Notes: a model not told the origin generated them from the letters alone. DNA of 64,000 bases from Tritrichomonas musculus (GCA_039105265.1 JAPFFF010000022.1:2377137-2441136), one strand, 5' to 3'. Numbered from the stretch's first letter, positions 25,746 to 37,179 are shown. A program made the numbers and translations.

Positions 25746-28145
25746 TTAGGCCTTAAACACAGCTAATGTGGATCCGTTGATGATACCAGTTATGATACCC
25801 ACTGTCATACGATTTATTTTTGAGGTTATCGCGGTCTCACCAGTGAGTATCTTCAGTTTATTATCAGCGTTATCGATGAATACCTCATCCCCAATGGAAT
25901 AGCATGAGGAGTCCTCGACCTTAACCATGTAATCCCCATGGGTGGCGAATGTGATACAACTATTGGCTTCATCGATTCTCACGCATATACCAACATACTC
26001 CTTCCAGGTACCAGTGGTCTTCACACTACATATGCAATCAGTGGTGTCAGCTTCAGTGCTAGGGATCCATTTCGAATCCTCACGATGATATACCTTACCG
26101 GTCATATATACTGGGGCTCCAATGACGAAATCGGTGATGGTGTTAACCGATGACTCGATTGGGGAGTAGTGGGTGATGGTTGTGTTGGATGTACCATACA
26201 TCACACCCTTATATTTTGCTAAATACCCTCGGGACATGATTTGTCTTGAATATAGTTGTCTAGCATCTAATAATTCCTGAGTAGTTGTCCAGGGATATCC
26301 ACCTATTGGGAAGCTATATGTAAGTGTACTTGATGTTATATCATCAGTGCCTTCATAATATAGTGGGAATTTGAAATTGTCGAAATACACAGTCCTCTGA
26401 TGTAATACTATTACTATGTTATGGGGATTTCCATCTGTATCACGGAATAACACCCTTATTTCACAACATAGTGCATATTCACTTACTATGTATTCCAGTT
26501 TAATCACATTATCTTCAAGTTTTAGATAACGAATTGATATATCCGAGGACCCCTCCGCAATTGGACTGCAATCAATGGCACACCTTTTTATTAGCTGCTC
26601 ATCTGTAACAGCATTCGACTTCAATGCATATTTATTTTCAACATATGACTTCAATGCATATTTAGCATCGCATTCTGATTTAGTTAAATAACCAGTTATT
26701 TGACATTTAAATACAACTCCAGATAATATTAATGAAGCTAGATTAGTTATTGACTTCTCATTTTTTTCGAATATATCATATAATTCATTATAATAAAATC
26801 TATCGAAATCAGTAGTTTTTGGTGAATCATTTATTAAATCAGCTGAAGTATAAACATTGTTTGTTAATAATTCATTTAATGAACTCTTCAAAGCATACTT
26901 CCCATCAGCCACATCCTTGGTCTCATACTTGTCTAATTCATATGCGAGCTCATCTTCATCGACGAACTTCTCATCAGCCTGGGCACTAGTATAATATGGT
27001 GTCAAGTCAACTGGTTCTGGGATATCCGCTTTGAGAGCATAAGTGTTCGACACATATCTAGCCGAATAAGCGTTTTTGTCGGTTGGTTCGACAGTTTTGG
27101 TAATTGAACATGACAGTATTTCCGGTGTATCACCAGTTCCTGGATTGATTAACTCATGGGAGTTATACAGATACCAAAGACTAGAATCACTTCCTTCCAT
27201 ACGCAGTATCTGAGAGGGTAGATTATCATCATCGTCATTGTACGAATAGTCTGCGTGAACATAATGGGCCGTATAGTAGCTGTCTGATGAGACAATATCC
27301 AACCCATATTGCTCAATCAGTACATGATATGGGTCGTAATCCAAATCAAGAATTGTATTATTGGCGATTGTGAATTGAATAGTTGTTTGCCCCTCGATAA
27401 TCTCTGGGATATAGCCTTTCACTTGATCAATAATCGCTGGGAGGTCATCTTTTGGAACATATTGTTCGGAACAAGAATCCAAAGCCGCTTGAAGACCTTC
27501 ATTAGCCGCCATACTTGTTAAACACATTGATGCTTGAGCTGATAATGGTTTAACATCTTCAGCCATCAATTTCTGAAACATTTCGTCTGATACTTGATCT
27601 CTTATGTTCAATTGCAACTCACTATTTTTGAGAACTGTGGGTATCTCAGGGAGGTCCTGGGTCTTCACGTACTCGGTCATATCTGGCAAGTCCTGGGTTT
27701 TGGCATACTCACCTAAGTTCGCAAGCTTCGCGTACGGTTCCAAAGCAGTACTCAATGAATCACTCGTAACGATGTTCTCAGGGACCTCAGGTATTTCAGT
27801 GGATAGCGCACAGTTTTTGGCGATGTAATCACGTAATTCCCCAATGGCACTATCCACATCTTCACTAGATGCGTACTTCAGCATCTCCGTATTGAAATCC
27901 TCGGTTTTCACATAGTCGAATAGCTGGTTTTGCAAAGCATATGACTCAAGGTCCTTAGCTAAGGCATATTTTTCGAGTTGCTCACCAACTGTACTCGTAA
28001 TGAGTTCCTTGATTTGCTCCTGGTTGGGACCAGTTATATTCGAGCCATTATGACACATGCATGCATACTTTTTGATGTACTCTATTAGTAACTCGTCAAT
28101 AGTGGACGCTTTTATAGAAAATCCACTCTGTTCTATACTGAACAT
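25746..28145 (-). CDS. Fibre-like protein
   Basis: 799 residues. Residues about 50-200 and 385-530 are shaft-like, with repeated YALK, YAKT and KYALKS turns (for example SECDAKYALKSYVENKYALKS). Two globular beta-rich regions alternate with them. The last 180 residues (RGYLAKYKGVMYGTSNT, GDEVFIDNADNKLKIL, TVGIITGIINGSTLAVFKA) resemble the beta domains of tail-fibre or capsid-decoration proteins. The element A giant protein has the same shaft signature at its C-terminus. It is probably the virion spike or receptor-binding protein. The start is preceded by TTTATTTTATAG and lies 18 bp from the divergent gene at 28164. Confidence 0.7.
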   Translation of the reverse strand: MFSIEQSGFSIKASTIDELLIEYIKKYACMCHNGSNITGPNQEQIKELITSTVGEQLEKYALAKDLESYALQNQLFDYVKTEDFNTEMLKYASSEDVDSAIGELRDYIAKNCALSTEIPEVPENIVTSDSLSTALEPYAKLANLGEYAKTQDLPDMTEYVKTQDLPEIPTVLKNSELQLNIRDQVSDEMFQKLMAEDVKPLSAQASMCLTSMAANEGLQAALDSCSEQYVPKDDLPAIIDQVKGYIPEIIEGQTTIQFTIANNTILDLDYDPYHVLIEQYGLDIVSSDSYYTAHYVHADYSYNDDDDNLPSQILRMEGSDSSLWYLYNSHELINPGTGDTPEILSCSITKTVEPTDKNAYSARYVSNTYALKADIPEPVDLTPYYTSAQADEKFVDEDELAYELDKYETKDVADGKYALKSSLNELLTNNVYTSADLINDSPKTTDFDRFYYNELYDIFEKNEKSITNLASLILSGVVFKCQITGYLTKSECDAKYALKSYVENKYALKSNAVTDEQLIKRCAIDCSPIAEGSSDISIRYLKLEDNVIKLEYIVSEYALCCEIRVLFRDTDGNPHNIVIVLHQRTVYFDNFKFPLYYEGTDDITSSTLTYSFPIGGYPWTTTQELLDARQLYSRQIMSRGYLAKYKGVMYGTSNTTITHYSPIESSVNTITDFVIGAPVYMTGKVYHREDSKWIPSTEADTTDCICSVKTTGTWKEYVGICVRIDEANSCITFATHGDYMVKVEDSSCYSIGDEVFIDNADNKLKILTGETAITSKINRMTVGIITGIINGSTLAVFKA

Positions 28146-28163
28146 TTACTATAAAATAAAGGT
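28146..28163. promoter_or_regulatory. Divergent promoter, 18 bp
   Basis: The start codons of the fibre gene and of the modular-protein gene are 18 bp apart, separated by an AT-only tract (TTTATTTTATAGTAA on the minus strand). The arrangement mirrors 9118-9134 in element A. Confidence 0.45.
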
Positions 28164-31100
28164 ATGCTTACCAGTATTAGTAATGAAGTCCAGGATCGCA
28201 CATCCCGTGAGCTTCTTATTTGTATGTCACGAATAATTGAAGTACCAAATGCACTCATTAATAATATAATGTACGTCATCAATAATCCAGATTTGTTCAA
28301 TGAAGAGGCAAAAGAAATACTCGATGAACTGAAAGACTTGTACAATTCATTCAAAAAGAGACAGGTTCCAGATTGTAAGCGTGCGTTTAATGATATTGCT
28401 ACCAAGTTTAGAGATCTGAACCAATATTTGATTGACCCACAGCATAAAATCCCGGATTTCTCAACCGATGAGTTTTATAAGTTTTTATCTACTGAATGCG
28501 GTGCAACGGATGAAAACGTCAAAAGTATTGAATATGTCATCGAGACGCCAGACGTGTACGACGATGAGATGAAACAGGCAGTCAAGGAGTTGTTTGAAGC
28601 TTGGGATAAATACTACTATTATAAATCTGATGATGCTCATGCAAAAATTGTGAAGAAAAAGTTTATGCAGCATCTCCCCAAATTCAATTTCGAAAATTAT
28701 GAACAATATACGTTGCCCGGGGTGATTATAAATATTAATCGTCAATACCAGGATCGCACAACCCGTGATCTTCTTACATATTTATATAGTGAATGCGGAG
28801 TGTCAGATGAAGTCGTGAATAATATTATACAAGTCCTCACTTATACAGAAGGATACGTACCAGAGATAGTAAATGCGATCGATGAGATGAAACGCGCTTG
28901 GGAGTCTACCGACTTTAATAATCCTAATCAGGTTGATCGTTTGAAGCAAAGTCTTATGAATTATGTCACGACTTACTTCAAAGATCCATATTCATATTTA
29001 TTGGCCCAAGCGATTATTACTAGAGCCCAACACCCCACATACCGTAAGATCCTTGAGTTTTTATCTAGTGAATGCCGTGATACACCAGATGAAGCTATCC
29101 AAAAGTTGAAATGGGGTATCGAAAATTCATATGCTTACAAAGCAGAAGGATTACGTATACTCAATGATCTGAAAAGTACTTGGGAGTCTATTACTGACTT
29201 TACTAATAATAATCAGGTTGACAAGTTGAAGAGTCGGCTTGACACTCTTGCCTACGAGTTCTTCACAGATTCGGATTTTTATCTGGAACCCCAAGAGATT
29301 ATAAATATCGTTGGTAAAGCCAAGGACCCCACATATCGTGAGCTTCTTATGGCTTAACATGACTACGATATATCAGATGAATACATCACTAATATGGTAC
29401 ATGTCATCAATAATCCAGATATGTATAATGATGAGATACTAAATTTCCTCCGAAACTTGAGAAAAGTGTTCTATGATCATGAACCGATGCGTACAATAGT
29501 ACCTCATATGCTCGGTTTACTCCGTGATCTGAATCTGGGTAGTTTTTCCGGTTTCTTCGCAAGTTATAGTCTGCATAAATATTTGAAACCCAAAGCGGAA
29601 CCCAAAGTACCACCCCAACAGGAACCATTAGGGGATATCCCAGGACCGGAACCCAAAGCGAAGTCCCAATCGAAGTCCAAAGCAAAACCTCAACAGGAAC
29701 CATTAGGGGATATTCCAGGAGCGGAACACCAAGCGAAGTCCCTATCGAAATCATTATGGAATATTCCTGAACCCGAATCTGGCCCGAACCGCGAATTCAT
29801 TAAGTTTTATACATTTATACGTGTATATTTCAGTATACCAGATGAAGACATCACTAATATGAAACATGTCATCACTAATCCAGATGCGTATAATGAGGAG
29901 TTAGTAAATGAAGTGCGTAGCATGATAGATATTTGGAATGCATACGACAATAAGAAACGTGATCGTGAAAAAATTAAAGCAAGACTTAAACCTATTGTCG
30001 ATACTTTCTTCAGAGACCTGCGTAAATATTTGGAACCCCAACCGAAGTCCCAGTCGAAGTCCAAAGCAAAGCCCAAAGCGGAACCCAAAGTACCACCCAA
30101 AGCAAAGCCCAAAGCGGAACCCAAAGTACCACCCAAAGCAAAGCCATTGGCGGACATCCCAGGATCGGTACCCAAAGCGGAACCCATCAAAGAGGATGAT
30201 AGTATTGACGTCCAACACCGTAAGCTTCTTGAGTATTTATCTAGTGAATGCGGAGTGTCAGATGATTGGATCACTAATATGACACATGTCATCAATAATC
30301 CAGAATTGTACGTCGATGCGATAGTAAATGCAATCGATAATATGAGGAAAGCTTATGCACGAACCCACTTAAATGATACTAGGTCAGTTACAAGTTTGAA
30401 GAACCTCCTTAAGCAGAGCGCTTCAATGTATTTCAGAAATCCGAAAAAATATTTGAAACCCCAACCGAAACCCGAAGTACCACCTCAAGCGAAGTCCCAG
30501 TCGAAGTCCAAAGCAAAGCCCAAAGCGGAACCCAAAGTACCACCCAAAGCAAAGCCATTAGGGGATATCCCAGGATCGGTACCCCAACCGAACCCCAACC
30601 GAAGTCCAAAGCGGAACCCATCGAAGTGGGGGATAGTATTGACGTCCAACACCGTAAGCTTCTTGAGTATTTATCTAGTGAATGCGGAGTGTCAGATGAA
30701 GTCATCAATAAATTAATACATGTCATCAATAATCCAAATTCGTACAATGATAAGATACTAAATGTGATCAAGGGGCTGAAACACAAATGGGAGATTATCA
30801 CCAGTAAAGGTCATGATATTAACCCTGGTCGGGACCAATATTGGAAGCAACATATTATGACTGATGTCACTACTTTCCTCAAAGAACTAGATCTATATTT
30901 GAATCCCCCACAGGAACCCCAAGGAGATCCAAGCGAAGTCCCTAGCGTGAAACCCAAACCGAAACCCCAAGCGAAGTCCCTACGGAAATCCCTACTGAAA
31001 TCCCCAAAGAAGCCATTAGGGGATATTCCAGGATCGGAACCCTCAGGAGATCCAAGCGAAGACTCAAGTGATGATGATGATGATGATTATAGCGAAGTCA

Positions 31101-33106
31101 AGTACCCCAGATACCGTAAGCTCCTTAAGTTTTTATCGGTTGTATGCGATATATCAAAATCGTTCATCAATAATATTATACAAGTCATCAATAATTCAGA
31201 CTTGTACGACGAAGAGATAGTAAAAGCGATCGATGAGATGAGGCAAAATTGGGTCAACACAGACTTTCGTAGTAACGATCGGGTTGACGAGTTGAAGAAA
31301 AGGCTTACGATGTATGCCAAGAATTACTTCCAATATCCGAACCAATATTTGAAACTCCAATCGATACCCCAAGCGAAGCCCAAAGGAGATCCAAGCGAAG
31401 TCCCTAGCAAAGTCCCTATCGTGGAACCATTAGCGGATATCCCTGAGATAGCACCCAAAGGAGATCCAAGCGAAGTCCCTATCGTAGTACCCCCTGAGGA
31501 ACCCTCGGAGATCCCATTAGGGGATATACCTGAGGAACCACATATCGAGGAGGAAGAGGAGGAACCGGAATTCAAAGCGACATCCCAATTGATATCTCAA
31601 TCGATGACAAATATATCCCCTGAAATCGAGTATACAAATAATAACATTTTTTCTTCACCTAAAGAAACTATGGCAGAAGCACCATCCTTTATAGGATCTG
31701 ATACACTTAACAATTTAAATAAACTCGCGACACCAGAAGATGATGATATTGGTGGATGGGAACCTGATGATAGAACATCATCATTCATAGAAGATCTAAC
31801 TCAAGAAAACCCATTTGACGCTTCACAATTAGCAGCCGAATACCAAGCCAAAAGACGTGGAACCACGGGAATCCGAAAAGGTAAAGGTTATGAACAAGTA
31901 TCTGATGCAATGAATAAGTTAAAAATACACAATTTATCAAAGGTTCGTGATACATCTAAATACAAACGTGACTTCCTCGACTTAATCATTAATGGGAACT
32001 ATCGAATTAAATATATTCCAGATGCAGCTCGAAGAGATACTGCACATGAATACTGCAAGAATCATCTCGATGCTGATGGAATACCTTTATATAGATTACT
32101 ACCACCAAACGCCGCAGACCCATTAGGCAATTCCATTACTGATCTTAATGGAGACCAGGTTGATGATATTGTCCTTGTTGATAAACGTGGCAGTCCAGCC
32201 ATTATAAATGGATATCAACTCGTTCAAGCATCACCATATAAGAAGGCTTGGGCTGCAACATACTCGACAAAGAGTGCTCGTAAACAGAACCCATTTAATG
32301 CGTGGTTGGCTGATATGTTCCAGAAATCGCTTGATAAAGTTAATTGGGAAGCTGGTGAGTATAATCTGGAGGCGAAGAAGGCAATGAGTGAACTGATGGA
32401 TGCTTATTCAAAGGTTGGATTACCTAAACCCAGAATAAGTAAACGATTAACACCAAATTCATATTGGGCATCTGTGTTCTCCCATATATGGCATTTCTTT
32501 TGGAATCAGTACTATAAGCCTGTTGGTCCACTCAGGAAATTAACAGATTATCTCACTAGTACTAATGCAATGTTTGCTACACTATATGATCAACCAGCTC
32601 TAAAGGCTATTGAAGCTAGTACGGGTCGGAAGATAGCTTATTCAGATTGGCTCCTTTATAAGAAGGTCAATTCCGGGAAATATAATGTAGACGTTGGTGG
32701 AAAACTTCAAGATGATACTCAGAATGTCATTAGTAAGCATATTGATTTCACTACTAATACAGCAATGGTTCAAGAGGAAAACTGGGATAAACGTTTCAAA
32801 TATATCCTGAATACACTCGCTTATATTGTATTCGTAAATGGTATGAAGACAGACCCTACTAATTCGGAACATCAACATCGGTTGCAAATGTTATATAATA
32901 CTGCTGTTTATGGAGACAAGAAGCGTTTGAAGGCTAATCGAGATCAGTACAAAAATAATCTCATCCAATACATGGATGTAGCTATTTATAAGAATAGAGG
33001 ATATGCTGATTACAAGATGTCTAAAGCTCAATCAGCTGATGAGGCTCGTACAAATGCTGTAAAACAATACTTCATAGACGAGTTTGAGCAAGAAGCAGAA
33101 GAATAA
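28164..33106 (+). pseudogene. Large modular virion-type protein, looks broken in about two places
   Basis: About 4.9 kb coding a run of nine related helical modules of about 85 residues. Each follows the plan (Y)RKLLEYLSSECGVSDE..., then HVINNP..Y(N/D)(D/E)EI, then a further helix (AIDEMR.AW) and a YF..P..YL end. From the fifth module on, the linkers are Lys/Pro-rich (KAEPKVPPKAKP), later Glu/Pro-rich. The last 450 residues are a different globular domain that includes DLNGDQVDDIVLVD, a calcium-loop-like motif, and a W-rich segment. Length and position beside the fibre gene suggest a large structural or internal virion protein. Function unknown. Confidence 0.6.
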
Positions 33107-33108
33107 AT

Positions 33109-34485
33109 TTAATCGGGAATATCACCCATATCATTATCTTTGTTAAAACCTTGGAACCCAAACCCTTTGAATTTAATTACCGGTTGTGCGGATGGCTTAA
33201 CAGCAGGAGGCTTTGCCGTAGATGGCTTTGCCGTAGATGGCTTCGCAGCAGATCTGGTTTTAGAACTACTATTTTTGGACTTAGCTGATGACGGTCTAGG
33301 CATCATATTGGGTGGAATATGTATCTTGCTATTCAAACCACGTGATGACGAACCACTAGTAGATGATATATGTGGAGGTGGTTGGATAGGTTGTATTGGT
33401 GATTCAGGTGCCATGAACTGATATATTTCAGTTGATTCACTATTATCAAGGTCCTCAATATGCAGACTTTGGGAGTTATTGGGCTGGAATCCGATGTTTT
33501 TGAATGATGGTCCAAATGATACCGAATTGGATTTGGATGGTGTTGGAGTATCACGTATTCTATCACGCGGTTTGCTAGCAATTCGGTTTTGACTCTTGTT
33601 TGGTGTTAGAACCCTAGCTGATGATTGTATGCTTGGATTACTTATGGCCTCGAAATCGAGCTTGCTTTGCTGTAATCTATTTCGAATATTTCTAACCAGG
33701 TCATACTGTGTTTCATATTTTACGCGATATTCCTGCTTATCACCATTTTTCTTAGCTAGAGTAATTGGTGCGGTTGCAGGCCGAATATCCGTCGAACGAT
33801 ATACACCATTGCCATCAACCTTGGGCTGTTTGCGTATATCATTAATACGTTGTTCAGTTGTAATTGGCGTTACACCTGGTGGTGGTGGAAGGGGTTTTGG
33901 ACGAGGTGCATTTGTGGGTTTTTTGGCAAATGCAAACTCAATATTCTTCTCACTTTGTCTGGACTTATTAGGGCTGTGATATACACGAGTGTTTTGAACA
34001 ATATTCACAGTGGGTATTTGGTCACTCTCTTCAGCCAATAATGGGATATAAAATCCTACGTCGCTACTCCGCCCAACTGTTAGCCGAACTTTATTAACAA
34101 TGTTTACCTCGAAATATTTAACTGGCAAACATATATTCATATTATCAGTTAGTCGTTTTGGACGTTCCCCTGGGAACTTCTCTAGATAAACAACATCTTT
34201 ATCGAATGAGTTTTCCCAAGTCCAGATATAATCCGCATCATACGAATTTGACAAACAGAAGTAATATTTTATAGACTTAATTCCAATGCCATCCTCATCA
34301 GGCTCTTTTCGAGCAAAGAAGTTACGTACAAATGGTGGTGGTATTATCACGTGAGGTATTATATAAATGGTGTGACCATTTGGACTAATAGTTATTTGAT
34401 CTATAGCATTGTTTTTATTTAAATTATCATATTGTCCGGGTTCTATCGTGAGAGTATTAGTCGCATGATCATAATGTCTACTCAT
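33109..34485 (-). CDS. Hypothetical protein with beta-rich head and disordered tail
   Basis: 458 residues. Residues 1-165 are beta-rich and globular (HTIYIIPHVIIPPPFV, YYFCLSNSYDADYIW, VRLTVGRSSDVGFYIPLL). The rest is Pro/Ser/Lys-rich with PRPKPLPPPPG and a KPSTAKPSTAKPPAVKP repeat, ending in an acidic tip. The head could be a small jelly roll, but nothing proves it. TTTATTTTTGGG precedes the ATG. The gene is convergent with the modular-protein gene, only 2 bp apart. Confidence 0.6.
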   Translation of the reverse strand: MSRHYDHATNTLTIEPGQYDNLNKNNAIDQITISPNGHTIYIIPHVIIPPPFVRNFFARKEPDEDGIGIKSIKYYFCLSNSYDADYIWTWENSFDKDVVYLEKFPGERPKRLTDNMNICLPVKYFEVNIVNKVRLTVGRSSDVGFYIPLLAEESDQIPTVNIVQNTRVYHSPNKSRQSEKNIEFAFAKKPTNAPRPKPLPPPPGVTPITTEQRINDIRKQPKVDGNGVYRSTDIRPATAPITLAKKNGDKQEYRVKYETQYDLVRNIRNRLQQSKLDFEAISNPSIQSSARVLTPNKSQNRIASKPRDRIRDTPTPSKSNSVSFGPSFKNIGFQPNNSQSLHIEDLDNSESTEIYQFMAPESPIQPIQPPPHISSTSGSSSRGLNSKIHIPPNMMPRPSSAKSKNSSSKTRSAAKPSTAKPSTAKPPAVKPSAQPVIKFKGFGFQGFNKDNDMGDIPD

Positions 34486-34523
34486 TTACCCAAAAATAAA
34501 CTCCTATATAGGCCATACTGTGG

Positions 34524-34856
34524 TCAATAGATTAGCAAGCACGATAGCACGAATGCATCGGGTTTTATCTCATTACCATACAGGTCTGTGAACCATATTT
34601 TGAAATCCCGCTTGGTCCTATTGAGCATCTCATATTTGCGATACTTGGTTTGCCGTCTGTTGGCTAGCATTATGAAGTGGTCACAGTATGGGTCGAATTC
34701 TACAATATCCGAGTGTACCATCAAATCACCGATGATGGTCTTATTCAGGATAGCTCCCACATACTGCACTACGATGTACTTCTTATTGCGACTATATATG
34801 AAGTCCTCAGGTAGCTTAAACTCGGTGGTCTGTGTATGGAAATAGCGCTTTGGCAT
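34524..34856 (-). CDS. Hypothetical protein behind the integrase
   Basis: 110 residues, beta-rich (KKYIVVQYVGAILNK, DLMVHSDIVEFD, FKIWFTDLYGNEIKP). No catalytic motif. The ATG lies 3 bp after the integrase stop and has no T-rich box of its own, so the two genes are probably co-expressed. A small capsid-associated jelly-roll protein is possible; I do not recognise the family. Confidence 0.6.
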   Translation of the reverse strand: MPKRYFHTQTTEFKLPEDFIYSRNKKYIVVQYVGAILNKTIIGDLMVHSDIVEFDPYCDHFIMLANRRQTKYRKYEMLNRTKRDFKIWFTDLYGNEIKPDAFVLSCLLIY

Positions 34857-34859
34857 TTA

Positions 34860-36086
34860 TTAGATAGCAAAGTACTGCTTATAGTCTTCACCTAGTGATG
34901 CATAATTGGGTGCCACGAATCGGGTATACATAATGGGGACAGTTACGGTAGCTCGCTCATCATCAGTCTTAGGCGTTCGACCAGTTTTGGTTTTGGTATA
35001 CGGTACATAGAACGCAGTTCCTGCTTGATTATCATCATTCAACTGGAATCTACGATATGGCTTCAGCAATTTGCATTCGACGTTCCCATTATGGTATCTA
35101 ATGAATTCGGCAATCTCATTGAATATGCGCCTATGCTTCTCATGCTTCTTCTCAGTTTTGGATGTATCGTAATGGACCAATATGATATTGCCCTTGCGAT
35201 AGCTCAGTAGTCCACCCATTTGCATATTATTTTTGACTCGACGTAGCCGCCGTTGGCAATCCCTGATGTATCTCCATTCCAAATCTGGGTTGTGCTGCAT
35301 TTGATTGGGTGTGTAGTATATCCACTTTGGTACCCTTGCTAGATACGGGTCATATTGGGTTCCATCACCTGGATAATTGGGATTGGGCATTCGTAGAGAC
35401 CGATGTGGTGTGTTGTTATAGAAGTGTACCATCTGTTGCATCAGGTATGGGTCTCCAATCCGACGATTATCTAAACCGAATGCATTACGGAGTGTCCTGA
35501 TGGTTGCATCAACGATTTTGTGAGCGTTGTTGTGTTTGGATTTATCGACAATCACTGCATTGCGGTCAATCAACACATTTTTGGTACCTCTATATTTATT
35601 TCTGGATGGATTGTAGCGGCCAAGTATATCAAGCACTTTGAGTAGGTTATTCTCACCATCGCATTTGATGGTATTGAATTTGAAGTCATCATATTTCTCA
35701 AGAATGATTTTGGTGTATGCAGTCTTGATGGTATCAGCTAGTCTGTTCTTAAGTGGTTCCACAATTAGATACCGTGTGTTGACATTCACCATGATGAGGT
35801 AAATGGTTTCATGGACTACCACGGACTCGGTTCCATTAGCCCTTGTGGTGTAATTCGCAAACATCAAATCGACTTCCCAGCATCCGGGTTCCAATGAGAA
35901 ATCCGGTTTTGAATAGGGACTGCATGATTTCAATTTGAAGTCCTTCACGAATGGCTCATGATGAGTTTCTGGGTTGATGATGAACTGTGATGGGTCCAAT
36001 TTCGATATCTTGGATTTGAATGGGTACTTGAGCAGCGAATTGTACTCATTGTCGAATATCTTGAACGATTTCCTGTTGTCGGTCAT
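34860..36086 (-). CDS. int: Retrovirus-like (rve) integrase of the Polinton
   Basis: 408 residues. The catalytic core has an acidic triad in the expected spacing: VDLMFANY (about 70), IKCDGENN (about 142) and HKIVDATIRTLR (about 192), followed by the FYNNTPHRSL segment typical of rve cores. The C-terminal 150 residues are basic and beta-rich (RRVKNNMQMGGLLSYRKGN, VPYTKTKTGRTPK), likely DNA-binding. It would insert linear element DNA and produce the 6-bp duplication seen at both ends of element B. TATTTTTGCACATTAA precedes the ATG. No zinc-binding N-terminal HHCC motif is obvious. Confidence 0.93.
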   Translation of the reverse strand: MTDNRKSFKIFDNEYNSLLKYPFKSKISKLDPSQFIINPETHHEPFVKDFKLKSCSPYSKPDFSLEPGCWEVDLMFANYTTRANGTESVVVHETIYLIMVNVNTRYLIVEPLKNRLADTIKTAYTKIILEKYDDFKFNTIKCDGENNLLKVLDILGRYNPSRNKYRGTKNVLIDRNAVIVDKSKHNNAHKIVDATIRTLRNAFGLDNRRIGDPYLMQQMVHFYNNTPHRSLRMPNPNYPGDGTQYDPYLARVPKWIYYTPNQMQHNPDLEWRYIRDCQRRLRRVKNNMQMGGLLSYRKGNIILVHYDTSKTEKKHEKHRRIFNEIAEFIRYHNGNVECKLLKPYRRFQLNDDNQAGTAFYVPYTKTKTGRTPKTDDERATVTVPIMYTRFVAPNYASLGEDYKQYFAI

Positions 36087-36109
36087 TTAATGTGCAAAAA
36101 TAGTGGTCT

Positions 36110-36252
36110 CAATCGGGACAGCAAAATTGCTGTTCCAGGAAATTAGTGGTTATCTCCATGAAATCTGGGTCTGGTAGAATTCTACCACACCCCATATTTA
36201 GTGGTTATCTCCATGAAATCTGGGTCTGCGGGATTTCCCGTCGACCCCATAT
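36110..36252. terminator. Hairpin-repeat cluster, inverted relative to 25603-25745
   Basis: Same three-unit design in opposite order and orientation: GGGACAGCAAAATTGCTGTTCC first, GGTAGAATTCTACC at 36173-36186, then GCGGGATTTCCCG, separated by TTTAGTGGTTATC(T/G) and CATGAAATCTGGGTCTG. It lies between the stop of the coiled-coil gene (36253) and the integrase start. Confidence 0.65.
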
Positions 36253-36486
36253 TTAGTGGTTATCGCTTGATAATTCAGCGAGCTCATTCTCGAGTTTGGC
36301 GACCTTCTCCTTCAGACTATTGATATCCTCAATCAGTGATTCACGAACGGCTAGTCCATTGCTACCCAGCATACCCCCTTTGATGTTATTGAGGTGGCCC
36401 TTATACATATAGCACTTCTCCTTGAGATCGTGTTTGATGCGCTTAAGCTCTGGAATCTCCTTCTTGTATTCTCCCAATTCAGTCAT
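36253..36486 (-). CDS. Small coiled-coil protein
   Basis: 77 residues, MTELGEYKKEIPELKRIKHD and a second heptad run LIEDINSLKEKVAKLENELAEL (about 50-71). Probably an oligomeric scaffold or adaptor. CACTTTTTTTC lies before the ATG; the start is divergent with 36521, sharing a 34-bp spacer. Confidence 0.6.
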   Translation of the reverse strand: MTELGEYKKEIPELKRIKHDLKEKCYMYKGHLNNIKGGMLGSNGLAVRESLIEDINSLKEKVAKLENELAELSSDNH

Positions 36487-36520
36487 TTAGATATGAAAAA
36501 AAGTGTTTTTTCAAGATTAA

Positions 36521-36748
36521 ATGTCATATGAAGAACGCCGTGTATTAAGAGATTCAAATGGGCTCACGTATTTCAATCACCTGGAACGTCACATGCGAAA
36601 TAGGCGAACTATGAGTTGTACCAAACCCACAGTCCCAAAATATGAAGATAAGGGGTGTGTTGTGCATGACCCAATCATCAAGTCAACATCATCAACTCTA
36701 CACCGCTCACTCAATCACCAGGTAATCCCAAATAATTCCAAGATCTAA
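36521..36748 (+). CDS. Small hypothetical protein
   Basis: 75 residues, basic and polar (HMRNRRTMSCTKPTVPKYEDKG). No family recognised. TGTTTTTTCAAG precedes the ATG. Its last bases overlap the end of the convergent gene by 4 nt. Confidence 0.5.
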   Translation: MSYEERRVLRDSNGLTYFNHLERHMRNRRTMSCTKPTVPKYEDKGCVVHDPIIKSTSSTLHRSLNHQVIPNNSKI

Positions 36749-37179
36749 TGCCTCAGGAGACTGTTCACTGCATCGGTACACTCATTCACAGTACTGGTGA
36801 GCTGATTTATTTTTGTGGTGATCACGCCAATGGTGTTCTCCAGAGTGGTAATCCGTTTGGTGTATTCATCAACTGTTGACTGCAATGCATTGATGTCAGC
36901 TCGAATGCTTGCAAATTGGATCTCCACCAGGTTGTCATTATCGGTTGGCTTGGTGATCTTCTTGAGAAACACATTACTAGAGCCATCCTTGCCAGTGCGT
37001 TTGGTAATCCTGTACTCGCATTCGGGGGTGATTATTTTGTAGGTTTTATTGAGGTAATTGGTGGTCTTCTCATTGAACATGTCCTTGTACTTCTGGTAGA
37101 ACAGGTCGAACTCCTCTACTGAGTTGAACGTGCGTTGCTCCATCTTGTTATCATTTATAACCCTAATATCGCAATTCAT
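36745..37179 (-). CDS. Hypothetical protein with C-terminal coiled coil
   Basis: 144 residues. N-terminal globular part (MEQRTFNSVEEFDLFYQKYKD, then ECEYRITKRTGKDG); from about 88 a long heptad run (FASIRADINALQSTVDEYTK, TLENTIGVITTKINQL). The ATG at 37179 is preferred to 37233 because ATATTTTTGTCC lies about 15 nt upstream. Resembles a trimeric fibre-base protein in layout only. Confidence 0.6.
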   Translation of the reverse strand: MNCDIRVINDNKMEQRTFNSVEEFDLFYQKYKDMFNEKTTNYLNKTYKIITPECEYRITKRTGKDGSSNVFLKKITKPTDNDNLVEIQFASIRADINALQSTVDEYTKRITTLENTIGVITTKINQLTSTVNECTDAVNSLLRH

